64,000 nucleotides of DNA from an uncultured Collinsella sp. (lineage in GTDB: Bacteria > Actinomycetota > Coriobacteriia > Coriobacteriales > Coriobacteriaceae): contig URRB01000001.1 of the NCBI GenBank assembly GCA_900550195.1, positions 62,001 through 126,000 of the forward strand, in the 5' to 3' direction. Below the pieces are notes generated by a model that worked only from the letters and a program-made list of their open reading frames with translations, was not told where the DNA came from and did not search any database. A program made the translations under genes and the position numbers. Shown in pieces: positions 45,979 through 53,983 of the stretch. Numbering within the stretch: the first letter of the stretch is position 1; each line of letters opens with the position of its first letter.

Positions 45979-46097
45979 CACCAACAACAAAAACGTCGCA
46001 GGCAGAGCTGAAGCCAGCGAACGGGCACCAGAGCGAGCAAGCTTCCCCCTGCACCAACAAGGGGAACGTCGCAGGTTGAGCATAAGTCAGCGAGCGA
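45979..46097. repeat. Two imperfect direct repeats
   Basis: Units 45979-46024 and 46052-46097 match at 35 of 46 positions, sharing CACCAACAA, AACGTCGCAGG and CAGCGA, at an offset of 73 bases. The function is unknown. Confidence 0.65.
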
Positions 46098-46123
46098 CGT
46101 CCAGAACGTACAAGTTGGCATGA

Positions 46124-46164
46124 AAAAGGCAAGGCATAGACCTTCTGGTCATGCCTTGCCTTTT
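46124..46164 (-). terminator. Strong terminator hairpin, end of the transporter transcript
   Basis: AAAAGGCAAGGCATAGACC pairs with GGTCATGCCTTGCCTTTT over 18 bp with a 4-base loop and one bulge; on the minus strand TTTTT ends the stem. It closes the 250-base 3' region of the YfcC-type gene. Confidence 0.85.
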
Positions 46165-46206
46165 GAATGACAAATTGTCGTTCTGGGCGGTGCGCAGCGT
46201 CGACTG

Positions 46207-46374
46207 GTTGCGCGGTTCGTAGAACCGCGCAACATGAGAGCGCCCCCTCCCGCGCACGGAACGGGAGGGGGCTAAAGGTAGGAGTCTACCGGTGGGTTGA
46301 CCCCACCGGACAGACGATGACCAGGTGATCCTTTACAGGATCGTCAAGGTTTCCGTGGGGTACCCGTTGGGTAC
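46207..46374 (-). ncRNA. Chain of five hairpins in the transporter 3' region, possible structured RNA
   Basis: Successive palindromes lie at 46360-46374, 46327-46342, 46284-46315, 46242-46272 and 46207-46233 (perfect 12-base arms GTTGCGCGGTTC/GAACCGCGCAAC), then the terminator at 46124-46164. The spacing is 10-17 bases. The first begins at the stop codon. This is more structure than one terminator needs, so a stable 3' RNA or processed sRNA is possible. Confidence 0.45.
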
Positions 46375-47853
46375 TTAGAGCATCACGCAAGCGACGGTCA
46401 GGATGATGGCGCAGACGACGGAGAGAGCGACGATGAGCTTAAGGGCAAACTTGAGCCAGGTCGTCCACTCGATCTTGGCCAGGGCGAGACCGCCCATGAT
46501 GGCGCCGGAGGTCGGGGTGAACAGGTTCACAACGCCGATGGCAGAGGAGAAGATCATGACCATGACCTCGGGCGAGAAGCCGAGCTTAACAGCCAGCGGT
46601 CCCATGATAGGCATGGAGACGGTAGCCATACCAGAGGTCGAGGGGATCAGGAAGGACAGGCCGAAGTAGACCAGGAAGCTCATGGGAGCGAAGATCACGC
46701 CGGACAGGCCAGCCAGAGCATTGGCGGCAGCGTCGAGGACGTAGACGTCGAGGCCGGTGTTAGCCATGAGGACGGAGATACCACGGGCGAGGGCGATGAC
46801 GAGAACAACGGACATCATGTCGGCAGCGCCGGTGATGAAGGTGTTAACGATCTGCTTCTCGGACAGGCCACCGATGATACCGATCAGGACGGCCATGAGG
46901 AAGAACCAGGTGGAAGCCTCGTCGAAGTACCACTGACCAATGGGCAGGCCGGTGATCAGGGCAGACCAGCCCTGGACGACGGCGTTACCGTCGGCGTCGT
47001 AGACAGCGCCAGCGTCGAAGAAGTTGGCGACGCCCTCGTTGAGGTCGGCCAGCGGAATGAAGCCGACGATCATGACGACGAAGGTGAAGGCAAAGGCGAT
47101 CAGAACACCCTTCTGACGACCGGTGAGCTTGACCTCATTGTGAACCTCGGAAGCAGCCTTGCCGTGAGCCTCTTCAGCGTCCTTGAGCTCCTGCATCGAC
47201 AGGATGGTGGAACCCTTGTCAGCCTTGACCTTCTTGGCATAGCTCATGACGAAGAAGATGGACATGGCAGTGGTAACAATCCACAGGACGGCACCGAGGC
47301 CGATGATGATGGACTGGTTGACCTCAATGCCAACGCCGGTCAGAGCGTCGACGGCAGCGCCGACGGCGAACGGGTTAACCGTGGAGCCCAGGCAGCCGCA
47401 GCCAGCGCCGAGCAGGACGGTGGCGGCACCGACCATCGGGTCGAAGCCAGCGGCCATCATGGTAGCGGCAAGCAGGGCGTAGAAGGGAACGGTCTCCTCG
47501 CACATACCATAGGTGGTACCACCGAGGGAGAAGATGAGCATCAGCACGGGAATGAGCATGATCTCGTTGCCCTTAAGCTTCTGCACCAGGACGGCGATGC
47601 CGTTGTCCAGGGCGCCGGTCTCGGTCATCATGCCGAGGAAGCCGCCCAGGATCATAACGAAGAGGCAGACGGGCAGAGCGTCAGCGAAGCCCTTAATCGG
47701 GGCGGTGCAGAAATCGCTCAGACGGGCGGCAGTAACCGCGCCGCCGGACGTGCCGGAGACGATAACGGTAATCACTGCAACAATTGCCAGCAGAGCAAGA
47801 AGAATGGTGAACGATGAAGGCATACCGCGCTTTTTCTTAGCGGTCTCAGTCAT
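46375..47853 (-). CDS. YfcC family transporter, probable arginine/ornithine or basic amino acid carrier
   Basis: The 492-residue membrane protein has about twelve hydrophobic segments and family blocks such as GGTTYGMCEETVPFYAL near residue 125, GCGCLGSTVNPFAVG near 165, and the late LSFLIPSTSGMATVSMPIMGPLA and GVVNLFTPTSGAIMGGL. YfcC/ArcD-like carriers are often encoded with arginine deiminase genes and exchange arginine for ornithine. The neighbouring argF/arcA genes support that substrate, but it is an inference. The start at 47853 follows GGGGGG; an ATG three codons earlier is too close to that site. Confidence 0.85.
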   Translation of the reverse strand: MTETAKKKRGMPSSFTILLALLAIVAVITVIVSGTSGGAVTAARLSDFCTAPIKGFADALPVCLFVMILGGFLGMMTETGALDNGIAVLVQKLKGNEIMLIPVLMLIFSLGGTTYGMCEETVPFYALLAATMMAAGFDPMVGAATVLLGAGCGCLGSTVNPFAVGAAVDALTGVGIEVNQSIIIGLGAVLWIVTTAMSIFFVMSYAKKVKADKGSTILSMQELKDAEEAHGKAASEVHNEVKLTGRQKGVLIAFAFTFVVMIVGFIPLADLNEGVANFFDAGAVYDADGNAVVQGWSALITGLPIGQWYFDEASTWFFLMAVLIGIIGGLSEKQIVNTFITGAADMMSVVLVIALARGISVLMANTGLDVYVLDAAANALAGLSGVIFAPMSFLVYFGLSFLIPSTSGMATVSMPIMGPLAVKLGFSPEVMVMIFSSAIGVVNLFTPTSGAIMGGLALAKIEWTTWLKFALKLIVALSVVCAIILTVACVML

Positions 47854-47953
47854 AGTTCTCATCCCCCCTTCATAAATCATTTACTGATCTCGCCCGAAGC
47901 GGCTCTTCCGTGCCGTGCCTGCCGCTCGATGCGAGATTTTTACCAGATAAAGC

Positions 47954-47985
47954 CGCTCGGGGTGTTCAACAATACACCCCGAGCG
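47954..47985 (-). terminator. Hairpin after the ornithine carbamoyltransferase gene
   Basis: Perfect 12-base arms (CGCTCGGGGTGT and ACACCCCGAGCG) lie 15 bases after the stop codon. GCTTTAT follows on the minus strand, a weak U run. Confidence 0.65.
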
Positions 47986-48000
47986 AGATGCTAGATGCAC

Positions 48001-48996
48001 TTACTTGAGCGTGGCGTACATGACGGCCTTGATGGTGTGCATGCGGTTCTCGGCCTCGTCGAAGACCTTGGAAGCGGGGCTCTCGAAGACCTCGTCGGTG
48101 ACCTCCTGCTCGGTGATGCCGAACTGCTCGCACTTCTCGGCGCCAATCGTGGTGTTGGTGTCGTGGAAGCTGGGCAGGCAGTGCAGGAAGATGGCACCCG
48201 GGTTGGCCATAGCCATGACCTCGGAGGTGACACGATACGGGGTGAGCTGAGCGATGCGCTCGGCCCAGACCTCGTCAGGCTCGCCCATGGAGACCCACAC
48301 GTCGGTGTAGATAACGTCGGCACCGGTGACGCCGTCCTTGACGTCGGTGGTCAGCTTGATGGTGCAGCCGTTGGCCTCGGCGATGTGCTTGCAGGCCTCG
48401 ATGACGTCGTCAGCGGGCATGCACTCCTCGGGGCCGCAGGCCACGAAGTTCATGCCAAGCTTGGAGCAGACAACCATGAGGGAGCGAGCAACGTTGTTCT
48501 TGCAGTCGCCCATGAAGACGAGGGTCTTGCCCTTGATGTCGTAGTTGAAGTTCTCCTGGACGGTCAGGATGTCGGCGAGCATCTGGGTGGGATGCCACTC
48601 AGTGGTCAGGCCGTTCCACACGGGCACGCCGGACTTAGCAGCGAGCTCCTCGACATCGTCCTGGGCAAAGCCACGGAACTCGATGCCGTCATACATGCGG
48701 CCGAGAACGCGGGCAGTGTCCTCGATGGACTCCTTCTTGCCCATCTGCGACGAACCCGGATCGAGGTAGGTGACGCCCATGCCCAGATCCATGCCGCCGA
48801 CCTCGAAGGCGCAGCGGGTACGAGTAGAGGTCTTCTGGAAGAGCAGAACGATGTTCTTGCCCTCGAGATAGCGGTGCGGAACGCCAGCGCGCTTCATATC
48901 CTTGAAGTTCTTGGAGAGCTTGAGCAGGTACTCGATCTCCTCGGTGGTGAGGTCGAGAAGCTTGAGGAAGCTACGGCCGGAAAGGTTAACACCCAT
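48001..48996 (-). CDS. arcB: Ornithine carbamoyltransferase, probably catabolic
   Basis: The 331-residue enzyme interconverts citrulline plus phosphate and ornithine plus carbamoyl phosphate. The carbamoyl-phosphate site [10 protein letters not shown] near residue 56, the HPTQMLAD block near 135 and the ornithine-site HCLPSFHD near 270 are intact. The neighbouring arcA and transporter genes point to the catabolic direction, but argF would be an equal name by sequence. The start follows GAAAGGAATC. It lies 105 bases after arcA, separated by two hairpins. No carbamate kinase gene is in the window. Confidence 0.93.
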   Translation of the reverse strand: MGVNLSGRSFLKLLDLTTEEIEYLLKLSKNFKDMKRAGVPHRYLEGKNIVLLFQKTSTRTRCAFEVGGMDLGMGVTYLDPGSSQMGKKESIEDTARVLGRMYDGIEFRGFAQDDVEELAAKSGVPVWNGLTTEWHPTQMLADILTVQENFNYDIKGKTLVFMGDCKNNVARSLMVVCSKLGMNFVACGPEECMPADDVIEACKHIAEANGCTIKLTTDVKDGVTGADVIYTDVWVSMGEPDEVWAERIAQLTPYRVTSEVMAMANPGAIFLHCLPSFHDTNTTIGAEKCEQFGITEQEVTDEVFESPASKVFDEAENRMHTIKAVMYATLK

Positions 48997-49041
48997 GGTT
49001 TGATTCCTTTCGAAGAAATGAATTACGTAAGTATTAGTGGT

Positions 49042-49089
49042 GCCCGTTTAACGGGCGAAGCCGGTGCGGTTGTAGGGGGACCGCACCGG
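49042..49089 (-). terminator. Tandem hairpins between arcA and arcB
   Basis: CCGGTGCGGT/ACCGCACCGG (49060-49089) and then GCCCGTT/AACGGGC (49042-49056) lie in the arcA-arcB gap. There is no U run. They could reduce read-through or mark an RNA-processing site, giving unequal amounts of the two enzymes. Confidence 0.5.
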
Positions 49090-49101
49090 AAACGGAAAGA
49101 C

Positions 49102-50343
49102 TTAGAGGTCCTCGCGCCAGAAGGGCATGCTCATGCAGCGCGGGCCGCCGCGGCCGCGGGAGAGCTCGGCGGAGGGCACGACGAGAAGGTCCAGGCCCTC
49201 CTTGTACAGCACGTCGTTGGTGACGGTGTTGCGGGCGTAGACGCAGATCTTGCCGGGCTCGACGCACAGGGTGTTGGAGCCGTCGTTCCACTGCTCGCGG
49301 GAGGCCGCGATCGGGTCGCCGCCGCCGCAGGGGATCAGCTTGACCTGGTCGACGCCGGTGGCGTCCTCCAGGACGTGCTCGAGGGTGTCCTCGATCAGGC
49401 GGATGTTCACGTCGCCCGGGTTCTTGCCGGCGGTCAGCTCGTAGACGCGCAGGGTGCCCATGATGGCGGGGTGGATCGTGAACTTATCGACGTCGATCTG
49501 GGTGAAGACCGTGTCGAGGTGCATGAAGGCGCGCGAGACCGGGATGTCGAAGGCCAGGATGCGCTCGACCTTGGAGTCGGAGTTCCAGAAGATGTTCTGG
49601 GCCATGACGTCGATCGCGGCGGCCTGGGTGCGCTGGGAGATGCCGACGGCGAGGGTCTTCTCGTTGATGTTCAGCACGTCGCCGCCCTCGGTGTGGAACT
49701 GGCAGTCGCGGCGGAAGTACAGCGAGACGTCCTTGTAGTCGGGGTGGTACTTGAAGATGTACTTGCCGTACAGGGTCTCGCGGTTGCGGGTGACCGAGTA
49801 CATGCGGTTGAGGTTGACGCCCTCGCCGATGACCGCGAACGGGTCGCGGGTGAAGTAGAGGTTGGGCATCGGGTCGATGATCAGGTCGGACTCGGACTCG
49901 GAGTTGACCAGGGAGTCGAGGGTCGTGGACGCCGTGAGGGGCATGTCGATCTCGGACTTGGTCATGCCGGCCATGGTCTTCTTGACGAACTCGAGGTTGT
50001 CCTCGATGGAGTCCAGCTTCTCGCGGACGATCTGCGGCATGTGCTGGCCGCGGATGCCGGCCTCGGCGATGTACTGGTCGGTGAACTCGGCGCGGGCGCC
50101 GGGGACCTGGTCGAACACCTCGGCGACGAGGTTCTCGAGGTAGAGGACCTCCACGCCCTGGTCCCTCAGGATCTGGGCGAAGGTGTCGTGCTCCTGCTGC
50201 GCGACCTCCAGGAACGGGACGTCGTCGAACAGGAGTCGCTCGAGCTCGTCGGGCGGCAGGTTGAGGAGCTCGTCGCCGGGACGGTGCAGGCAGACCTTCC
50301 TGAGCTTGCCGATCTCGGAAGGCACGTGCAGACCTTTCGTCAT
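49102..50343 (-). CDS. arcA: Arginine deiminase, copy 1
   Basis: The 413-residue enzyme hydrolyses arginine to citrulline and ammonia. The amidinotransferase-fold motifs are visible: FTRDPFAVIGEGV near residue 165, FHTEGGD near 220, MHLDTVFTQID near 276 and the catalytic cysteine in RGGPRCMSMPF at the C-terminus. The start ATG follows TAGGAGG. Its coding DNA is the same as copy 2 (52191-53432) at every position I compared. Identity also covers about 24 bases upstream, then breaks down. Codons are extremely GC-biased. Confidence 0.96.
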   Translation of the reverse strand: MTKGLHVPSEIGKLRKVCLHRPGDELLNLPPDELERLLFDDVPFLEVAQQEHDTFAQILRDQGVEVLYLENLVAEVFDQVPGARAEFTDQYIAEAGIRGQHMPQIVREKLDSIEDNLEFVKKTMAGMTKSEIDMPLTASTTLDSLVNSESESDLIIDPMPNLYFTRDPFAVIGEGVNLNRMYSVTRNRETLYGKYIFKYHPDYKDVSLYFRRDCQFHTEGGDVLNINEKTLAVGISQRTQAAAIDVMAQNIFWNSDSKVERILAFDIPVSRAFMHLDTVFTQIDVDKFTIHPAIMGTLRVYELTAGKNPGDVNIRLIEDTLEHVLEDATGVDQVKLIPCGGGDPIAASREQWNDGSNTLCVEPGKICVYARNTVTNDVLYKEGLDLLVVPSAELSRGRGGPRCMSMPFWREDL

Positions 50344-50916
50344 GGCCTCCTACCTTTCTTTCGGGCCCTTGTCAGGGCCGATTCGTTAGCGCCCCTCCGT
50401 GTGAGGCGTTATTGCTGACGACATATTTATATCCAAAATCAGCCCATACTTCCACCTTGCCCCCGAACGGTTTTTTATAGGGGGTGAACGGCATACACAT
50501 ATACTTCACGCATGGCACACTTCATCTTAATAAAGCGTATTTACGTGCTTAAACGCGTTTTCAATCCTAAAATCAAATGGAACTTAACTTTGTTAAATCA
50601 TCCTCAAATTGCATATTTCCACTAAAGCTATGAATAGAATTAGCGGTTCATACCGCGTCTCAACCATTTTCATTTTTATTCAGAAAAAAGATTGTCCTAT
50701 TCATTTCTGGTAAATAAATTACCGTTTACCAGACGCTTGATACCGTTCACCGGAAACTCAGTATAAGGCCCAGCGGATACCGGCTCGCTTTACGGCCCCA
50801 TTTGTAACAACTTGACTTCTCGGTATAGAAAAACGGACCCGCTTCACTAGGGAAACGGGTCCGTTTTCGATTATCTTCGGCCAATTTAGATAACGCCCTC
50901 GAAGATCATCGGAATC
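50344..50916. promoter_or_regulatory. 573-base AT-rich region upstream of arcA copy 1
   Basis: This is the regulatory region of arcA copy 1 and the end of the aminotransferase transcript. GAACGG occurs at 50465-50470 and 50486-50491, and related ACCGTTC/T sites occur at 50721-50730 and 50742-50748. Palindromes GCGGT-TCAT-ACCGC (50643-50656) and GGTAA-N5-TTACC (50709-50723) are further candidates. On the minus strand GGATATAAAT near 50430 could be a -10. I see no gene. Confidence 0.5.
50827..50867 (-). terminator. Intrinsic terminator of the aminotransferase gene
   Basis: On the minus strand AAAACGGACCCG pairs with CGGGTCCGTTTTT, giving a stem of 12 bp and a U run. It lies 50 bases after the stop codon at 50917. 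Confidence 0.88.
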
Positions 50917-52041
50917 CTAGCGATCAAACTCCGCCAGCGCCTCGCCCAAAAGCCTCAGGCCCTCGCGCAGAACGTCCTCGCTCGCGCAGTAGCCCAGGCG
51001 TGCGCCACAGGGAAGCTCAAAGCGGCTGCCGGGTACCAGCAGCACTCCCCTCTCGGACAGCAGGCGCTTGCAGAACTCCTCGTCGTCCTCGGGAATATCC
51101 AGCTGGATAAACGAGGTAGACACGCCCTGTGGGGCCGTCCAGGAAACGCGATGCTGCGTATCGATCCAAGCCTGCGCGATATCGCGGTTGCCAAACACGA
51201 TCTTGCGATTGCGCTCGAGGATCTTGTCCTTGTGCTCAAGCACATAGGTCGCCAAGGCGTCGTTGAACACACCGCCGCAGATCATGGTGTAATCGCGATA
51301 GGTACGGATGCGGTTGGACACCTCTTCGTCGGCCACGACCCAGCCCACGCGGGCCGCAGGCGTCGAATAGGTCTTCGACAACGAGTTGGTGACAATGGCC
51401 CTCTCGTACACGTCGACCATCGACATAAAGGACTCAGTGTTTTCGAGCGGCAGATACACCTCGTCGCACAGCACGTAGGCGCCCACCGAACGGGCGATCT
51501 CGGCAATCTGGCCGAGCATATCGGTATCGAGCACCGTACCGATGGGGTTCGATGCGTTGTTTATGCAGATAAGCTTGGTGTTGGGGCGCACCAAGCGCTT
51601 GAGTTCCTCGATATCGGGCTTCCAGCCGAGTTCCTCGCGAAGCTCCCAATACTCGACCTCGGCGCCCAGCGTGCGCGGAATCTCGTAGAGCGGTGCGTAG
51701 GTGGGCCACTCGGCGATAACGTGGTCGCCGGGCTCGACCACGGCCATGATGGCGTTGAGGTTCGCACCCGTGCAGCCATTGGTCTGCAGAATGTGGTCGG
51801 GATTGACCTCCCGACGATACAGCTTGGCAACCACGGCCTTAAACTCCGGCGAGCCCTCGATCCAGCCGTAGTTCATCTTCTCGCGGTCCAAGCGCTCGTA
51901 GAACGTGGCGCCGTCCTGCTCATCGAGCGCGCGCAGCTCGCCCATGGTGAGCGACGAGATCGTCGACTGGGCGATGTCCCACGTGGCACTTTTCTCCCAA
52001 ACGTTGAGCCATTCCTCAACGCCAATCGTCTTGATGTCCAT
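50917..52041 (-). CDS. PLP-dependent class I/II aminotransferase between the two arcA genes
   Basis: The 374-residue fold-type I PLP enzyme has the Schiff-base lysine in NSLSKTYSTPAARVGW near residue 225. CINNASNPIGTVLD near 170 (usual NPxG motif with Ile for Thr) and the late arginine region CGARLGYC follow. The start at 52041 follows AAGGAG. Its position between two arginine deiminase genes suggests a substrate related to arginine, citrulline or ornithine. Capreomycidine-synthase-like members of this superfamily act on arginine derivatives, but I cannot assign it to them by sequence. Confidence 0.85.
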   Translation of the reverse strand: MDIKTIGVEEWLNVWEKSATWDIAQSTISSLTMGELRALDEQDGATFYERLDREKMNYGWIEGSPEFKAVVAKLYRREVNPDHILQTNGCTGANLNAIMAVVEPGDHVIAEWPTYAPLYEIPRTLGAEVEYWELREELGWKPDIEELKRLVRPNTKLICINNASNPIGTVLDTDMLGQIAEIARSVGAYVLCDEVYLPLENTESFMSMVDVYERAIVTNSLSKTYSTPAARVGWVVADEEVSNRIRTYRDYTMICGGVFNDALATYVLEHKDKILERNRKIVFGNRDIAQAWIDTQHRVSWTAPQGVSTSFIQLDIPEDDEEFCKRLLSERGVLLVPGSRFELPCGARLGYCASEDVLREGLRLLGEALAEFDR

Positions 52042-52096
52042 GGCCAAGCTCCTTACAAAAGCAGTCATCCAATCGTGTTGACGTCCCTCATACAAG

Positions 52097-52130
52097 ATTG
52101 GGGCGGTGCGAAAACCCGCACCGCCCCAAT
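52097..52130 (-). terminator. Hairpin between arcA copy 2 and the aminotransferase gene
   Basis: Perfect 14-base arms (ATTGGGGCGGTGCG and CGCACCGCCCCAAT) with a 6-base loop lie 60 bases past arcA copy 2. CTTGT follows on the minus strand, so it is a partial terminator at best. Confidence 0.6.
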
Positions 52131-52190
52131 GGGAGACATCTAATTGCAGCTAGATGTATGTATTATGACCTGTACGGGTCCTGAAAGACC

Positions 52191-53432
52191 TTAGAGGTCC
52201 TCGCGCCAGAAGGGCATGCTCATGCAGCGCGGGCCGCCGCGGCCGCGGGAGAGCTCGGCGGAGGGCACGACGAGAAGGTCCAGGCCCTCCTTGTACAGCA
52301 CGTCGTTGGTGACGGTGTTGCGGGCGTAGACGCAGATCTTGCCGGGCTCGACGCACAGGGTGTTGGAGCCGTCGTTCCACTGCTCGCGGGAGGCCGCGAT
52401 CGGGTCGCCGCCGCCGCAGGGGATCAGCTTGACCTGGTCGACGCCGGTGGCGTCCTCCAGGACGTGCTCGAGGGTGTCCTCGATCAGGCGGATGTTCACG
52501 TCGCCCGGGTTCTTGCCGGCGGTCAGCTCGTAGACGCGCAGGGTGCCCATGATGGCGGGGTGGATCGTGAACTTATCGACGTCGATCTGGGTGAAGACCG
52601 TGTCGAGGTGCATGAAGGCGCGCGAGACCGGGATGTCGAAGGCCAGGATGCGCTCGACCTTGGAGTCGGAGTTCCAGAAGATGTTCTGGGCCATGACGTC
52701 GATCGCGGCGGCCTGGGTGCGCTGGGAGATGCCGACGGCGAGGGTCTTCTCGTTGATGTTCAGCACGTCGCCGCCCTCGGTGTGGAACTGGCAGTCGCGG
52801 CGGAAGTACAGCGAGACGTCCTTGTAGTCGGGGTGGTACTTGAAGATGTACTTGCCGTACAGGGTCTCGCGGTTGCGGGTGACCGAGTACATGCGGTTGA
52901 GGTTGACGCCCTCGCCGATGACCGCGAACGGGTCGCGGGTGAAGTAGAGGTTGGGCATCGGGTCGATGATCAGGTCGGACTCGGACTCGGAGTTGACCAG
53001 GGAGTCGAGGGTCGTGGACGCCGTGAGGGGCATGTCGATCTCGGACTTGGTCATGCCGGCCATGGTCTTCTTGACGAACTCGAGGTTGTCCTCGATGGAG
53101 TCCAGCTTCTCGCGGACGATCTGCGGCATGTGCTGGCCGCGGATGCCGGCCTCGGCGATGTACTGGTCGGTGAACTCGGCGCGGGCGCCGGGGACCTGGT
53201 CGAACACCTCGGCGACGAGGTTCTCGAGGTAGAGGACCTCCACGCCCTGGTCCCTCAGGATCTGGGCGAAGGTGTCGTGCTCCTGCTGCGCGACCTCCAG
53301 GAACGGGACGTCGTCGAACAGGAGTCGCTCGAGCTCGTCGGGCGGCAGGTTGAGGAGCTCGTCGCCGGGACGGTGCAGGCAGACCTTCCTGAGCTTGCCG
53401 ATCTCGGAAGGCACGTGCAGACCTTTCGTCAT
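52191..53432 (-). CDS. arcA: Arginine deiminase, copy 2
   Basis: The product is identical, residue for residue, to copy 1 (49102-50343), 413 amino acids with the same catalytic motifs (FTRDPF, MHLDTVFTQID, RGGPRCMSMPF). The DNA is also the same, at an offset of 3089 bases, from just after the stop codon to about 24 bases before the ATG. Outside that the flanks are only distantly similar. Here no arcB follows; the aminotransferase gene is next. Identical silent sites with diverged flanks point to recent gene conversion. Confidence 0.96.
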   Translation of the reverse strand: MTKGLHVPSEIGKLRKVCLHRPGDELLNLPPDELERLLFDDVPFLEVAQQEHDTFAQILRDQGVEVLYLENLVAEVFDQVPGARAEFTDQYIAEAGIRGQHMPQIVREKLDSIEDNLEFVKKTMAGMTKSEIDMPLTASTTLDSLVNSESESDLIIDPMPNLYFTRDPFAVIGEGVNLNRMYSVTRNRETLYGKYIFKYHPDYKDVSLYFRRDCQFHTEGGDVLNINEKTLAVGISQRTQAAAIDVMAQNIFWNSDSKVERILAFDIPVSRAFMHLDTVFTQIDVDKFTIHPAIMGTLRVYELTAGKNPGDVNIRLIEDTLEHVLEDATGVDQVKLIPCGGGDPIAASREQWNDGSNTLCVEPGKICVYARNTVTNDVLYKEGLDLLVVPSAELSRGRGGPRCMSMPFWREDL

Positions 53433-53983
53433 GGCCTCCTACCTTTCTTTCGGGCCTTACTGGCCGAATGTATCAGCGCCCCTCCGTATGGGACGCTGCT
53501 TGCTGACAGCTCTAGTTATATCCAAAAACCACCTGCAATTCCACCTCGCCCCCGAACGGTCAGCAAAGTGCGATGAACGGTATATCTCATATGATTCCCC
53601 CATGATGCACTTCGGTTCTCTAAAGCAGGTTTTCAAAGGTAAATGTTCTTTTTTCTAAGGAATTAAGCTAGATTGCACAAATATTTTCATGTTTAGGAAT
53701 TGCATAGCTAAAACGGTTTTCTGCATATATATGTCGTTTGTTCATGATTCAATTTGGATTCGATTGTATTCAGCTCTCAATCATTCTTATTCATACATCC
53801 TCACCAATTGAGTATGGATATAGATTGTTTCTAAACGAGTTGGGCAGTTAGTTGCATGCCTTGGCAGCGTAAGAAGTAGGTAAAGATACCGTTCGTGCGA
53901 TGCGTCCGTGCCACAGGTCGACTAAATTGAGACAATAGTGATTAGTGTTAGGCTACCGTCCCTTGTGGGGACTGAACGGACAG
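53433..53983. promoter_or_regulatory. 551-base AT-rich region between divergent arcA copy 2 and ppk
   Basis: It carries the promoters of both genes. GAACGG lies at 53554-53559 and 53575-53580, again 21 bases apart, as upstream of copy 1. The blocks ATATCCAAAA and CCCCCGAACGGT are shared with the copy 1 upstream region while intervening bases differ. ACCGTTC recurs near 53890 and GAACGG near 53974, close to ppk. I see no gene. Confidence 0.5.

Larger units (their letters stand above)
45820..46374. other. 555-base intergenic region with repeats and hairpin chain
   Basis: From the DUF1846 promoter to the end of the YfcC-type gene this region holds two 46-base imperfect direct repeats (45979-46024, 46052-46097), a strong terminator hairpin (46124-46164) and a chain of five further hairpins (46207-46374). 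A 79-codon minus-strand frame at 45844-46083 covers the repeats but has no ribosome site. I do not call it. Confidence 0.55.

Noticed and set aside
45844..46083. 79-codon minus-strand frame over the direct repeats
   Set aside because: It has no ribosome site, ends in promoter DNA of the DUF1846 gene, and has no recognisable pattern.
47995..50418. 807-codon plus-strand frame antisense to arcB and arcA
   Set aside because: Although unusually long, it lies opposite two intact enzymes, and its composition (Val, Asp, Gly, Leu, His) is that of a codon-bias shadow.
49102..53432. arcA duplication by an insertion sequence or composite transposon
   Set aside because: There is no transposase and there are no terminal inverted repeats or target-site duplications around either copy; the identity ends at the coding region.
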